NCBI RefSeq assembly: GCF_015565955.1
Contig: NZ_CP064760.1
Span: forward strand, 1,984,001-2,048,000
Reading direction: 5' to 3'
DNA length: 64,000 nt
Origin: Microbacterium schleiferi
GTDB taxonomy: Bacteria; Actinomycetota; Actinomycetes; Actinomycetales; Microbacteriaceae
Below are positions 1 to 9,015 of this stretch, in pieces; positions within the stretch are counted from its first letter, which is position 1; the number at the start of each line of letters is the position of its first letter. The notes under the pieces are model-generated. The model made no database searches, was not told where the DNA came from, and saw only the letters and a program-made list of their open reading frames with translations. A program made the translations under genes and the position numbers.

Positions 1-1
1 G

Positions 2-181
2 AAGATCGGCGACGCGATGGACTTCGTGCTGGCCGTCGCGCCGCGGCTGTGCTTCGGCACCCACGACATGACGCTCTCGATCATCGGCCGCACGATGGGG
101 CGTCAGCGACTGCGATGGGCGACCGAACAGGGCGGTGGCGAGTTCCTCGAGCTGGATGCCGGAGCCTCGGTCGACATCTGA
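2..181 (+). CDS. MBL-fold metallohydrolase, C-terminal fragment
   Basis: The open frame enters from the left edge and ends at TGA 179-181, giving 59 residues. The readable part has a hydrophobic strand, then GTHD, then a helix and a short end. This resembles the end of metallo-beta-lactamase-fold hydrolases, where a late His next to Asp is a metal ligand. The rest lies outside the window, so substrate and full family cannot be judged. The neighbouring gene is convergent, 15 bases away. Confidence 0.55.
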   Translation, partial: KIGDAMDFVLAVAPRLCFGTHDMTLSIIGRTMGRQRLRWATEQGGGEFLELDAGASVDI

Positions 182-196
182 CGGTGCCGTCTGGGC

Positions 197-975
197 TCAG
201 CTGTCGCTGACGTCGGGTCCGCTCTCCGCGGGCTCGCGCACCCAGATCTCGACGACATCTCCGCGCGCGACGAAGCGCACGACGCCTCCCTCGTCCAGAG
301 GCGCCGCCAGCGGCATCGGGATGTCGGGATTCACCCGGAAGTCGACGACGGGATCCAACGGGTCCGGCGCACAGCTCCCGTTCCCCCACAATTCTCCCCA
401 CACGACGATCAGACACCGCGCACCCGCAGCGTTGGTGCCGGTCCACATCGTCACGCCCTGCACCTGTTCGTACTGCTGAAGCGTGCCGGCATCCACCTCG
501 AGGGCGCGCTCAGCCTGCCGAATCCAGGCTTCGGTGGGATCGACCGGAGCATCAGGGTCGATCGCAGCGATGATGTCGGGCCGAGCAGTCCACACAGCGG
601 GGAGCGCGAGTCCGAGCCCGAGCCCCACCGCGAGCGCGGCCCCAGCAGCGAGGAATACACCCGGATGCCGCCACCACGCTGACCGCGGCGTCGGCAGCAA
701 CGGCTCCGACGACTGCGGATCGTTCCCGGCGGATGCGTTCGCGTCGGATGCAGCGAGCGTCCCCCGGCAGCCGACGGGACCGGACCGGTTGCGGTGTCGG
801 TGTCCGCCGTCTCCTCGCTGGAGGCCTGCGGGTCGGCGCCGCGCACGAGCGCCTCCAGCTCGGCCAGCCGCGCCGCCGCCTGCGGATCCGTCGCGATATC
901 GGCGCCCGGCCCATACGCTCGCTCCCGGAGCGCGGCCAGCTCGCGACCAAGATCCGTCGGCAACGTCGCGCTCAT
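197..975 (-). CDS. Single-pass membrane protein of unknown function (frameshifted)
   Basis: Two frames join into one protein of about 259 residues. The N-terminal part is charged and helical (starting MSATLPTDLGRELAALRERA), followed by an acidic linker, one membrane helix (FLAAGAALAVGLGLGLALP) and a C-terminal domain outside it. The frame changes at a run of five C (761-765); one extra base restores a continuous protein. The start at 975 was preferred over ATG 984 because a -10-like box (GATAAT, 983-988) lies seven bases upstream, fitting a leaderless transcript. I recognise no family and infer no function. It is divergent from the glycosyltransferase gene. Confidence 0.6.
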
Positions 976-1116
976 GGCTCCCATTATCGAGCCGGCGCAC
1001 GGGCCCGGGGCCGGTCGCGCAGGACGGCGACGGCGCAGCGTTCAGCCGCGGCAGCCATAGAACGCTCATAGGATGCCGAAAGCGCACGCCTCACAGCGAT
1101 CCCTACCGTCGGGGTC

Positions 1117-3136
1117 ATGCTCACCGATGCTCGCCCGCTGCCACCGGCATCCGCCCCGTTTCCCGCGCCTTCCCTCGAAGGTCGGAAGCCCTCCCCCTGG
1201 GGATTTCGATTCGGGCTCGCCGCGCTCGCGCTGGCAACCGCACTCCTGACGGTGTGGGCGATCGATTCGGCATCCGAATCCGACTACTACGCGGCAATCG
1301 CCGTTTCGATGAGCCAGAGCCCGGCGAATTTCTTCTTTGGCGCGTTCGATCCGGCGGGAACTGTCACCCTCGACAAGATCCCTGGTGCCTTCTGGATCCC
1401 CGCGCTCTTTGTCGCCGTGTTCGGGTACGCGACGTGGACTGTCGTGCTGCCCAACGCACTCGCGGCCGTGGTGACCGTCGTCATCGTGGCGGTCACGGGT
1501 CGCCGGCTCGTGTCGCCGACGGCGGGACTTGTCGCGGGTGCTGTCGCGGCGACGACCCCGATCCTCATCGCCGTGTCGCGCTCCAACCAACCCGAGACGT
1601 TCTTCGTCCTCAGTTTGGCCCTCGTCGCCTGGGCCGCAACGCGGGCACTCACGCAGCGAAGCCTCGGGTGGCTCATCACGTCCGGGCTGTTCATCGCGCT
1701 CGCGTTCCAGATGTACATGCTCGTCGCGTGGGCGGTGTGGCCGGCGCTGGCGCTGGCCTACCTGGTCACCGCCCAGCCTGTCGTGCGGCGACTCTGGCAT
1801 ATCGCTGTCGCCGGAACCATGAGCGTTGCGGCATCGCTGAGCTGGATCGTCATCGTCTCGCTCATTCCCGCCGACGCAAGACCGTACATCGGCAGCACTC
1901 TCAGCAACAATCCGTGGGAGATGGTCTTCGGCTACAACGGTCTCGGTCGCTTTTCGGCGACAGCAAACTCGAGCGACTACCTGTCATTCAGCCCGCCCTT
2001 CTCCGGGGACCCCAGCGCGGTGCGGCTGTTCACCGAACAGCTCGCGGGGCAGATCGCCTGGCTGCTGCCAGCGGCAGTCCTCGCCGCGGTCGTGCTGTGG
2101 ATGCTCCGCTTCTCGCGGCCGGTCACGGTGTTGCTCGGCGCGTGGCTGGTGGTCTTTGCGGCAATGTTCTCGGCGGTCGACGGAATGCACCAGTTCTATA
2201 CCGCGGCGCTCGCCATCCCGGTCGCCCTGCTGGTGGGTCTCGCGTTCGGTGTCGCACGGCGTCACGGCATCCTGTGGCCGCAGGTCTCACTCATCGCCGT
2301 CGCGGCCGTCACCGCGGTGCTGATCTCACTGTGGTACCCCGGCTACTCCCCTGTCATCTCGCTGATTCAGGCGGCGGTCGGAGCTGCAGCCATCCTGCTG
2401 CTGTTCGCGGAAAGGACGCGGCCAGGCGCGGGGCAGCGGTGGATCCCGCGGTGGACGACCGCGCTGCTCGCGACAATCGCGCTGGTGCTCACGCCGGCAG
2501 TCTGGTCGGCAGTGACGGTTGCCAACCCGAGCAACATCAACCCGGTCGCCGGCGGCGTCTCCGATACGGGCGGGGGCCCGGGGGTGCGGGCGGCGGACTC
2601 GGGGGCGCGCCAGGGCAGGCCGGCGGGCTCGGCGGGGCGCCCGGTGCGAACTCCTCAGGACCGGGACAGGGCAACGCCCCGGACAGGGGGCAGGACCCGG
2701 CGCGGGCCAGGTCGGTGCGGCGCCCGGTCAACCCGCCAACACCGGACCGGGAGGGGCAGCTGCCGACGCCGGCGGTGCGGCATCCAGCGAGTTCGTTGCC
2801 TGGCTCCGCGAGAACCAGGGCGGCGCCGATTACCTGATCGCCACGTTCGGCGCGCAAAGCGCGGCAGGCATCATCCTCGCGACCGATGGTGGATCGGTGC
2901 TGCCCATCGGCGGTTTCAACGGCAACGACCAGGTACCGACCCTGGAGGACTTCGAAGCGCTCGTGGCCGACGGCAGCCTGCGCTACGTCCTGGGCACCGG
3001 AATGGCCGGTCGCGGGGCGAGCACTCCGTCGGGCGGCACATCGACGACCTCGGCGCAGATCCGCGAGTGGGTCGAAGACACCTGCCAGACGGTGACGGAT
3101 GCCCCGGGAGGCGTCGTATACGACTGCGCACCCTGA
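1117..3136 (+). CDS. PMT/ArnT-like membrane glycosyltransferase with C-terminal YkcB-like domain (two frameshifts)
   Basis: A polytopic GT39/GT83-type glycosyltransferase of about 673 residues. These enzymes move a sugar from a polyprenyl-phosphate donor to an acceptor on the outer face of the membrane. The N-terminal ~470 residues hold many membrane helices, with an early acidic loop (SESDYYAAIAVSMSQSP) and DKIPGAFWIPAL, the counterpart of the usual DKPP segment. A Gly/Pro/Gln-rich linker follows, then a soluble C-terminal domain (from SSEFVAWLRENQGGADYLIA) typical of the YkcA/B group. The linker is broken twice, around 2572-2584 and 2686-2690; one added G at each site restores the frame. 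A TACCGT box seven bases before the ATG suggests a leaderless start. The acceptor is unknown. Confidence 0.75.
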
Positions 3137-3212
3137 GCGCTGCCTCGGACGGATGCCGAGACTAGGCTCGAACCGGAGCCGGCAGGCGCCTGTCGATCGA
3201 CGAGGAGTGAGC

Positions 3213-4082
3213 GTGGCTGAGAGAACCGATCCGCGAGTTGCGGTGTATCTGGACTTCGACAACATCGTGATGTCCTGGTACGACACGGTGCACGGACGCA
3301 ATGCCTACGGCCGCGACCGCCAGCGCATCGCCGCCGATCCGACCGAACCCGAGATCGCCGAGCGTCTGGCGGCAGCGACCGTGGACCTCGGCGCGATCAT
3401 CGACTACGCGGCATCCTTCGGCACGCTCGTTCTCACCCGCGCCTACGCGGACTGGTCGTCCCCCGTCAACGCTGAATACCGCACGCAGCTGGTCGCCCGA
3501 GCCGTCGATCTCGTGCAGCTGTTCCCCGCAGCCGCGTACGCGAAGAACGGCGCCGACATCCGTCTCGCGGTCGACACGGTGGAAGATATGTTCCGCCTCC
3601 CCGACCTCAGCCACGTCGTGATCGTCGCCGGAGACTCCGACTACGTCCCCCTCGCGCAGCGGTGCAAGCGGCTCGGTCGCTATGTCGTGGGCGTCGGGGT
3701 CGCCGGCTCCAGCGCCCGGTCGCTTGCTGCCGCGTGTGACCGCTTCGACACGTATGACGCGCTGCCGGGCATCGAGCGCGAGCCGGTCAAGGATGCCGAA
3801 ACCGCGGTGGCCGCCAAGACCCGTCGCAGCCGCAAGAAGGCTGCCGATCCCGGGGCCGAGCTGCTCGAACGCGCGCTGCGATTGGAGGGTGATCGCGAGG
3901 GCACAGAGTGGCAGCACGCGAACGTCGTCAAGAGCCTCATTACGCGGCTCGATCCCGGCTTCAGCGAGCGTGCCCTGGGCTTTCGCAGCTTCACCGATTT
4001 CATCAAGGCGCACCCCAAGGTCGCCGAGATCGACGAGACCGAGAACATCGTGCAGATCCGTCTGGCGGCCGGGACCCGCTGA
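3213..4082 (+). CDS. NYN-domain RNase-like protein with C-terminal LOTUS/OST-HTH domain
   Basis: 289 residues. The N-terminal ~170 form a NYN (PIN-like, LabA/DUF88) domain with the expected acidic positions: VYLDFDN near the start, NGADIRLAVD in the middle, and VIVAGDSDYVPL. These would bind Mg2+ in a nuclease site. After a basic linker (KTRRSRKKA), the last ~75 residues look like a LOTUS/OST-HTH RNA-binding domain ending in IVQIRLA. The GTG start at 3213 follows GAGGAG at 3202-3207; longer upstream in-frame starts lack this. A role in RNA turnover is family knowledge plus inference. Confidence 0.8.
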   Translation: MAERTDPRVAVYLDFDNIVMSWYDTVHGRNAYGRDRQRIAADPTEPEIAERLAAATVDLGAIIDYAASFGTLVLTRAYADWSSPVNAEYRTQLVARAVDLVQLFPAAAYAKNGADIRLAVDTVEDMFRLPDLSHVVIVAGDSDYVPLAQRCKRLGRYVVGVGVAGSSARSLAAACDRFDTYDALPGIEREPVKDAETAVAAKTRRSRKKAADPGAELLERALRLEGDREGTEWQHANVVKSLITRLDPGFSERALGFRSFTDFIKAHPKVAEIDETENIVQIRLAAGTR

Positions 4083-4213
4083 CACCAGATGCGCCCCGGC
4101 CGCGCGCGGCCGCCGGGTACGAGCGTTTGCATTCCGCCGCGGCGGTGGCATACTTGTGGCGCGCTCCCGCGGCCCTGCCGCACGTGAGAGGGAGTGAACG
4201 GTAAGGAAGAGAC

Positions 4214-4246
4214 ATGACAGGTTCGGGCCTCAGCATCCCCCGCTGA
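4214..4246 (+). CDS. Candidate 10-residue leader peptide upstream of the ABC-F gene
   Basis: ATG 4214 opens a short frame, MTGSGLSIPR, ending at TGA 4244. It has a good ribosome site (AAGGA at 4203-4207, correct spacing) and lies 90 bases before the ABC-F start. Antibiotic-resistance ABC-F genes are often controlled by short upstream frames at which a stalled ribosome changes RNA folding. A possible sigma-70 promoter precedes it (TTGCAT near 4125, CATACT 16 bases later). Translation is inferred from the ribosome site and context only. Confidence 0.5.
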   Translation: MTGSGLSIPR

Positions 4247-4274
4247 CCGGACCTCGATTCCTTCCTCTGCGCAT

Positions 4275-4334
4275 CGCGGATCCCGCGTCAGCCCACCCCT
4301 GACTTGATCAGGAACTGACACGATCTGGAGTTCC
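4275..4334 (+). promoter_or_regulatory. Competing hairpins that can hide the ABC-F ribosome site
   Basis: Three stems are visible between the leader stop and the ABC-F start. CGCGG-ATC-CCGCG is at 4275-4287. CCTGA/TCAGG is at 4298-4302 and 4308-4312. GGAACT/AGTTCC is at 4311-4316 and 4329-4334. The 3' arm of the last overlaps the GGAG ribosome site (4327-4330). The second and third stems share bases 4311-4312 and cannot form together, which is the geometry of a translational switch. Confidence 0.45.
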
Positions 4335-4336
4335 GC

Positions 4337-5937
4337 ATGCCTGCCCCCACGCCCGCCGTCGTTCTGCACGACCTCACCTTCGCCTGGCCCGATGGCACGC
4401 GCGTCATCGACCGCGTGTCCGGCTCCTTCGCCCGAGGCTCGACGGGTCTTGTCGGCCTCAACGGCGTCGGCAAGTCCACCCTGCTGCGCCTCATCGCGGG
4501 CGAGCTCACTCCGACATCCGGCTCGGTGCACACCGCCGGACTCGTCGACTACCTGCCGCAGCGCGCGGATGCCACACCCAACGACACCGTGATCGATCTG
4601 CTCGGCATCCGCGCTGTCGATGACGCGATATCCGCCGTCGAGCGGGGCGAGATCGATCCCGGACTCTTCGACACGATCGGTACCGACTGGGACGTCGCCG
4701 AACGCGCGAGTGCGGCACTGAGCGCGGCGGGCCTCGACATCGACGACCTCGAACGGCCTGCCACCTCACTCTCGGGTGGTGAGGCGATGACCGCGGCGCT
4801 CATCGGGGTGAAGCTCCGCCGCGCCGACATCGCTCTCCTCGACGAACCGACCAACAACCTTGATGCCGCCGGGCGCGCACGCGTCCACGACCTCGTGGGC
4901 GGGTGGGGCGGCCCGGTGATCGTCGTCAGCCACGACCTCGAGCTGCTGGAACGGATGCAGGACACGGCTGAGCTACGAGCCGGTGCCCTCTCCGTGTATG
5001 GCGGCCCGTACAGCGCGTGGCGCGAGCAGGTTGCCGCGGAACAGGAGGCTGCGGAGCGGGCCGTGCGGGCGGCCGAACACGAGGTGCGCGTCGAGAAGCG
5101 GCAACGGATCGCGGCGGCCGAACGCGTCGCTCACAGCGAGCGGCAGGGCCGGAAGGATGCCGCGAACCGCAGATTCGTCCCCGCGGCGATCAATGACCGG
5201 CGCAACTCCGCCGAAAAGGCGCAGGGTGCCCGACGCGCGGTGCTCGATGACCGGATGCACGCAGCGCAGCGCTCACTACAGGAGGCGGAGTCCCGCATCC
5301 GTGATGACGATCGGATACTGATTCAGCTGCCCGATCCCGCGGTGCCCGCAGGCAAGAGGATCGCGGAACTGACCGGATCGGACGGACGGACAGTCGTCAT
5401 CCAGGGCCCGGAACGCGTTGCGCTCACTGGCGCGAACGGTGTCGGAAAGACAACCCTTGTGCGTTCACTCGTATCGGGCGTTCCCCCGCGCGTGGACACG
5501 CCACGGCCGTGGCGCACGTCGAGGGAATCGGGATGCTCTCGCAGCGGCTCGAGAACCTCGACGAACGGGAGACCGTGATCGAGAACGTCGCACGCTACGC
5601 CCCACATCTGCCCCGCGCGGACCTGCGCAATCAGCTCGCCCGGCTCCTCGTGCGGGGCGCCATGGTGGATCGCCCCGTAGCGACTCTCTCCGGCGGTGAG
5701 CGGTTTCGCGCCGCGCTCGCTCAGGTGCTGCTCGCCGACCCACCCCGGCAGCTTCTCGTGCTCGATGAGCCGACGAACAACCTCGACCTGCGCACGGTCG
5801 ATCAACTCGTCGATGCGCTCGGCGCCTACCGTGGCGCGATGATCGTCGTCAGCCACGATCGCGGCTTTCTCGCAAGACTGGGGCTGGATGCCGAACTCGA
5901 CCTCAATGCCGACGGTCTGCTCCGTCGCGTGATGTGA
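4337..5937 (+). CDS. ABC-F family ATPase (frameshifted)
   Basis: A soluble protein of about 533 residues with two ABC cassettes and no membrane segments. Cassette 1 has Walker A GLNGVGKST, signature SLSGGE and Walker B LLDEPTNNLD; cassette 2 has GANGVGKTT, TLSGGE and LVLDEPTNNLD. A charged helical linker rich in Arg, Glu and Ala joins them. ABC-F proteins act on the ribosome, as translation factors or as protectors against E-site/exit-tunnel antibiotics. The reading frame breaks at five C (5483-5487); one added C restores it. The upstream leader favours an inducible protection role, but the antibiotic class cannot be read from sequence alone. Confidence 0.85.
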
Positions 5938-5976
5938 GGGATCGCTCAACCGCTCTACGACGCACGATCGAAGGGC

Positions 5977-6189
5977 TTAGACCGTGTGTCGAGGCCATCG
6001 GCGCGTGAACCACAGCAGCGCCCACACGAGCAGTCCGATGCCCGGCACAAGGATCAGGATCAGCGACCAGATCACCTTCTCAATGGTCATCAGCTGATCG
6101 GAACGGATCGTGACGGTCAACGCCCAGATCGAGAGCGCGTACATCGCGAGCACGGCGACGAGAATGAGCAGGTGTGATGAGCTGAACAC
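5977..6189 (-). CDS. Small PLDc_N-type membrane protein
   Basis: 70 residues starting at GTG 6189. There are two membrane helices (HLLILVAVLAMYALSIWALT and IEKVIWSLILILVPGIGLLV) with the charged middle and WxxxW/R-rich tail seen in phospholipase D nuclease N-terminal (PLDc_N) small proteins. These occur alone in many actinobacteria and their function is not established. It is convergent with the ABC-F gene. Confidence 0.7.
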   Translation of the reverse strand: MFSSSHLLILVAVLAMYALSIWALTVTIRSDQLMTIEKVIWSLILILVPGIGLLVWALLWFTRRWPRHTV

Positions 6190-6260
6190 TTCGGGCCCCG
6201 ATTCCTGAAGGTGAGACGCCCGGCATCATGGTGGAGCGCGGACGGTGATCTCGTTCCAGA

Positions 6261-6638
6261 CTATGCTCCCGCGTCGGCGTCGTCCGCCGCCTCCCACAGC
6301 TCGATCGGGAGGCCCTCGGGGTCGGTGACGCGCACGAACCGGCCGTACTCCGTCTCCCACTCATCTCGTCGCTCGACATCGATACCGGCAGCGTCGAAAC
6401 GCCGGATCAGCTCGTCAAGGCCGGTCACCCGAAAGTTGAGCATGAACGGTTGCTCCGCCGGGAAATAGTCGCTGTCCGCCGGGAACGGCGCGAACACCGT
6501 CATCCCAGCATCCTGCTGCCAGACGGATGCGTCCCCCTCGGCTCCTGCCTCGATACCGAGGTACTCGCGGTACCACGCGGCACGCACCTGCGGATCCCGA
6601 CTACGAAAGAAGACCCCACCGATTCCCGTCACGCCCAT
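6261..6638 (-). CDS. VOC (glyoxalase/bleomycin-resistance) family protein
   Basis: 125 residues with a vicinal-oxygen-chelate fold: an opening strand followed by FFRSRDPQVRAAWYREYLGI, and late segments FVRVTDPEGLPIELWEA typical of the second beta-alpha-beta unit. Such proteins are metal-dependent isomerases, dioxygenases or small-molecule binders; nothing points to a specific substrate. A TACACT box (6646-6651) sits seven bases before the ATG, so the transcript may be leaderless. Confidence 0.8.
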   Translation of the reverse strand: MGVTGIGGVFFRSRDPQVRAAWYREYLGIEAGAEGDASVWQQDAGMTVFAPFPADSDYFPAEQPFMLNFRVTGLDELIRRFDAAGIDVERRDEWETEYGRFVRVTDPEGLPIELWEAADDADAGA

Positions 6639-6668
6639 GAGGTGGAGTGTATCGGCGCACGGCCGACA

Positions 6669-6809
6669 CTAGACGGGTTCGGTCGTGCGAATCGGACCGC
6701 AGAGGACGCACGACCATGCGACCAGGAAGCGCTCATCGTCGAGGATCTCGAAGTTCAGGCGGTCGCCGCAGGTCGGGCACTCCCAGGTCTGCGGCGCACG
6801 GTCGCTCAC
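6669..6809 (-). CDS. 46-residue zinc-ribbon protein
   Basis: A short frame starting at GTG 6809 (VSDRAPQTWECPTCGD...) and ending at TAG 6669-6671. It has two Cys pairs, CPTC near residue 11 and CVLC near residue 34, spaced as in a zinc ribbon. The segment between them (LNFEILDDERFLVAWS) reads like beta-hairpin sequence. Function is unknown. The 5' end of the gene is duplicated just upstream (6826-6875), so the true start could also have been affected by that duplication. Confidence 0.6.
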   Translation of the reverse strand: MSDRAPQTWECPTCGDRLNFEILDDERFLVAWSCVLCGPIRTTEPV

Positions 6810-6886
6810 GCTCGCTCTCAGACTAGGTCGCCGCAGGTCGGGCACTCCCAGGTCTGCGGCGCACGGTCGCTCACGCCCTCAGACTA
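6761..6886. repeat. Tandem duplication of the 5' end of the zinc-ribbon gene
   Basis: A 50-base segment at 6761-6810 recurs exactly at 6826-6875, a 65-base period. After each copy a shared CTCAGACTA follows, with small differences between (6811-6825 against 6876-6886). Read on the minus strand, the upstream copy supplies a second GTG start and the first CPTC pair but then reaches TGA after 18 codons. This is a short tandem duplication that leaves a broken extra start. Confidence 0.9.
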
Positions 6887-6913
6887 TGCCGGGAGGCGCG
6901 CATCGGCGCCCTA

Positions 6914-7780
6914 TCAGCGGCGGATGATCGGCATCCAGAGCTCCGTCGTCGCTGTGCTGAAATCGTCGGCGCGATCGAGCACCGCCACGATCGAGGGCCC
7001 GGGCCGGAGCTGCCACGGGTTGGCGGGGAACCAGTCGGTTGCCGACGCCGCGTAAGCCTCCTGGAGCGCCGCCGGGTATGCGCCCGACGTGCGAAAGACG
7101 ACCCACTCCCCCGCCTCGACCTCGATGACATCGAGGTCGTCGGGCACAGATGTGGCGTCGTCGACCGCGACTCCGTGGAGGTAGGCGAGTTCGCTCCCCT
7201 CGACGTAGTCGGGGTCAACGCCGTCGCTCACCTGTAGCAGACCGGCAGGCTCCGTGGAGCTGAGTTCCTTGAGGCGCGCGTGCTCGGTCGCGGGGAGTGA
7301 GGCGATGTACCCCTGGATGTGGAGATTGACGCCCTCGTGAATGAGAGGGACTCGGGCAGCGTATCCGACCAGCCGGAAAGCGGGGTGGTCGAGAATGCGC
7401 GTGTCCATGGTGGTGTTCCCTTCGACGGTCAGGCGGAGCCTGAGTTTCGGTTGCGAGCGAAGGGGGCCGCCGTTTCCGCGAACCTGAGCCGGCGTCGATC
7501 CATGCACCGCGCGGAATGCGCGACCGAAAGCCTCGGTCGACCCGTATCCGAACCGCACGGCGACCTCGAGCATCGGAGCCCCCGCGACGACCTCTGCCGC
7601 AGCGACTGTCATCCGCCGCCGACGCACGTACTCCGACAGCGGCATCCCGGTCAGCGCCGAGAACATCCGGCGCAGGTGATACTCGGTCACGCCCAGTTCC
7701 CGGGCGACCCGGGCGACATCGAGCTCGTCGGACAGGTTGTCGTCGACGATCTCGATCAGCCGGTTGAGTTCCGCGATCAT
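6914..7780 (-). CDS. AraC-type regulator with GyrI-like effector domain
   Basis: 288 residues. The first ~100 form two helix-turn-helix units of the AraC/XylS type (VARVARELGVTEYHLRRMFS; AVRFGYGSTEAFGRAFRAVH). Residues ~125-288 are a GyrI-like/SOUL effector-binding domain (starting MDTRILDHPAFRLVGYAARV, with WVVFRTSGAYPAALQEAY). This Rob/BmrR-like layout, with the DNA-binding part first, usually senses lipophilic or drug-like molecules. The ATG follows a strong GGAGG site. It is divergent from the next gene by 139 bases. Confidence 0.85.
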   Translation of the reverse strand: MIAELNRLIEIVDDNLSDELDVARVARELGVTEYHLRRMFSALTGMPLSEYVRRRRMTVAAAEVVAGAPMLEVAVRFGYGSTEAFGRAFRAVHGSTPAQVRGNGGPLRSQPKLRLRLTVEGNTTMDTRILDHPAFRLVGYAARVPLIHEGVNLHIQGYIASLPATEHARLKELSSTEPAGLLQVSDGVDPDYVEGSELAYLHGVAVDDATSVPDDLDVIEVEAGEWVVFRTSGAYPAALQEAYAASATDWFPANPWQLRPGPSIVAVLDRADDFSTATTELWMPIIRR

Positions 7781-7919
7781 GGGGCCTCCTTCGACATCCA
7801 GCCTGCGCGGCTCGGGATCTGTGTACCCGATCGATCCTGTCCGATCTGATCAGATCCACCGTGCACGACGGGGACTTCTGGCCGGTGTCACGGCGCCCCG
7901 GTGGGACGAGGATGAGCTC

Positions 7920-8528
7920 ATGGATGCCGAGCGCGAGGCTCGCGTGGAACTGTGGTGGCTTCCGGTCGGGGCCGGAGGCACGATCGTGGCTCACACGAGC
8001 CGATGGTGGGAGCAGCTTCGGGCCTACCGCGAGCGCAGGCCGCCTCGGCAGCTGCTGCACGCGGCGCTCGAACTGTTCACCGGCGACCAGCGGTACGTCA
8101 TCGAGATGATGCCGCAGTGGGGCCAGCCACCAGAAGCATCCGGCGTCGTTGCGACGGGGCCCGTCGGACTGCGCATGCTCGGACGGTTCCGGATGTTCCG
8201 GTACCAGGTGCGGGCGTGGCCGCAGGGGATTCTCCCCGATCGCGAGTACGCCGTCGCAGCGCCCACCGTCATCCCGCTGAGCCCAGCGCAGGCTCGCACG
8301 CTGCTCGACACTCTTCACACCGTCCCGATCCACACCTGGGGCCGCTCCCTGGCTCCGAGCGGGGACATGTGGAACAGCAACTCGCTGGTTGCTTGGATCC
8401 TCTGCCAGGTTGGGATCGACGCGACGACGATCACTCCCCCGGTCGGCGGCGACGCGCCCGGGTGGGCGGCGGGAGTCGTCGCTGCGACGCTGCACCGGCA
8501 ATCGGATGCCGTGGGGCGACGCGTCTGA
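7920..8528 (+). CDS. Conserved protein of unknown function
   Basis: 202 residues, soluble, no signal peptide. ATG 7920 follows GACGAGGATGAG. The sequence has an aromatic N-terminal stretch (VELWWLPVGAGGTIVAHTSRWWEQ), then SLAPSGDMWNSNSLVAWILCQVGID. The H, N, S and C in this region recall papain-like or DUF4105-type permuted transglutaminase proteins (an S/N/W-rich core in a 'compact acyltransferase' style), but I cannot assign it. It overlaps the next gene by one base, so the pair is probably cotranscribed. Confidence 0.6.
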   Translation: MDAEREARVELWWLPVGAGGTIVAHTSRWWEQLRAYRERRPPRQLLHAALELFTGDQRYVIEMMPQWGQPPEASGVVATGPVGLRMLGRFRMFRYQVRAWPQGILPDREYAVAAPTVIPLSPAQARTLLDTLHTVPIHTWGRSLAPSGDMWNSNSLVAWILCQVGIDATTITPPVGGDAPGWAAGVVAATLHRQSDAVGRRV

Positions 8529-8980
8529 TGGGCTTCTCTCCCCTCGGCCTCGCCGTCGCGCTGGCCATCCTCCTCCCGAATCTGCTGCTGATCTGGTTCC
8601 CACCAGCCGAGCCGTGGCCTGCGGTGCGCGTGCCCTGGCTGCTCACCGCATTCGAGCGGGCGGGGCAGGCTCTCTGCCTTGTCGTGCCGGCGATCACCGT
8701 GCCCGGCCCTCTGGTCTGGTGGTGGCTCGTCGCCGTTGCCGCGGCGATCGCGGGCTATTACGGGTCATGGGTGCGGTATCTCGTCCGGGGACGCTCGCTG
8801 CGCGCCCTGTATGGTCCGATCGGGCCCGTTCCCGTACCGATGGCGATCCTTCCGGTCGCGGCGTTCCTCACGGCAGCGGCTTGGCTCAGCAACCCCTGGC
8901 TCGCAGCGGCGGCCGTGGTTCTCGGAGTCGGGCACATCCCGGCATCCGTCATCATCGCCAGGGTTGTTGACGCACGATGA
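8528..8980 (+). CDS. Four-helix membrane protein of unknown function
   Basis: 150 residues with about four membrane segments (AVALAILLPNLLLIWF; VWWWLVAVAAAIAGYYG; MAILPVAAFLTAAAWLS; AAAVVLGVGHIPASVII). Its ATG shares a base with the TGA of the preceding gene (TGATG), indicating translational coupling. No known family was recognised. It likely works with the soluble partner encoded before it. Confidence 0.6.
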   Translation: MGFSPLGLAVALAILLPNLLLIWFPPAEPWPAVRVPWLLTAFERAGQALCLVVPAITVPGPLVWWWLVAVAAAIAGYYGSWVRYLVRGRSLRALYGPIGPVPVPMAILPVAAFLTAAAWLSNPWLAAAAVVLGVGHIPASVIIARVVDAR

Positions 8981-9015
8981 GTCCGGCGCTCAGGCCAACG
9001 CTGACCCCGGCGACG

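Noticed and set aside
2572..2690. Programmed frameshifting in the glycosyltransferase linker.
   Set aside because: Two shifts of the same type in one linker, and the same one-base loss in many other genes, fit sequencing error better. No slippery heptamer plus structure is apparent.
483..2837. A 784-codon plus-strand frame across the first two genes.
   Set aside because: Arg/Ala/Pro-rich and family-less; only its segment near 2580-2690 matches the glycosyltransferase linker and it is there because of two missing bases.
6826..6875. A second zinc-ribbon gene in the upstream copy.
   Set aside because: It has a start and one Cys pair but stops after 18 codons; treated as a duplication remnant.
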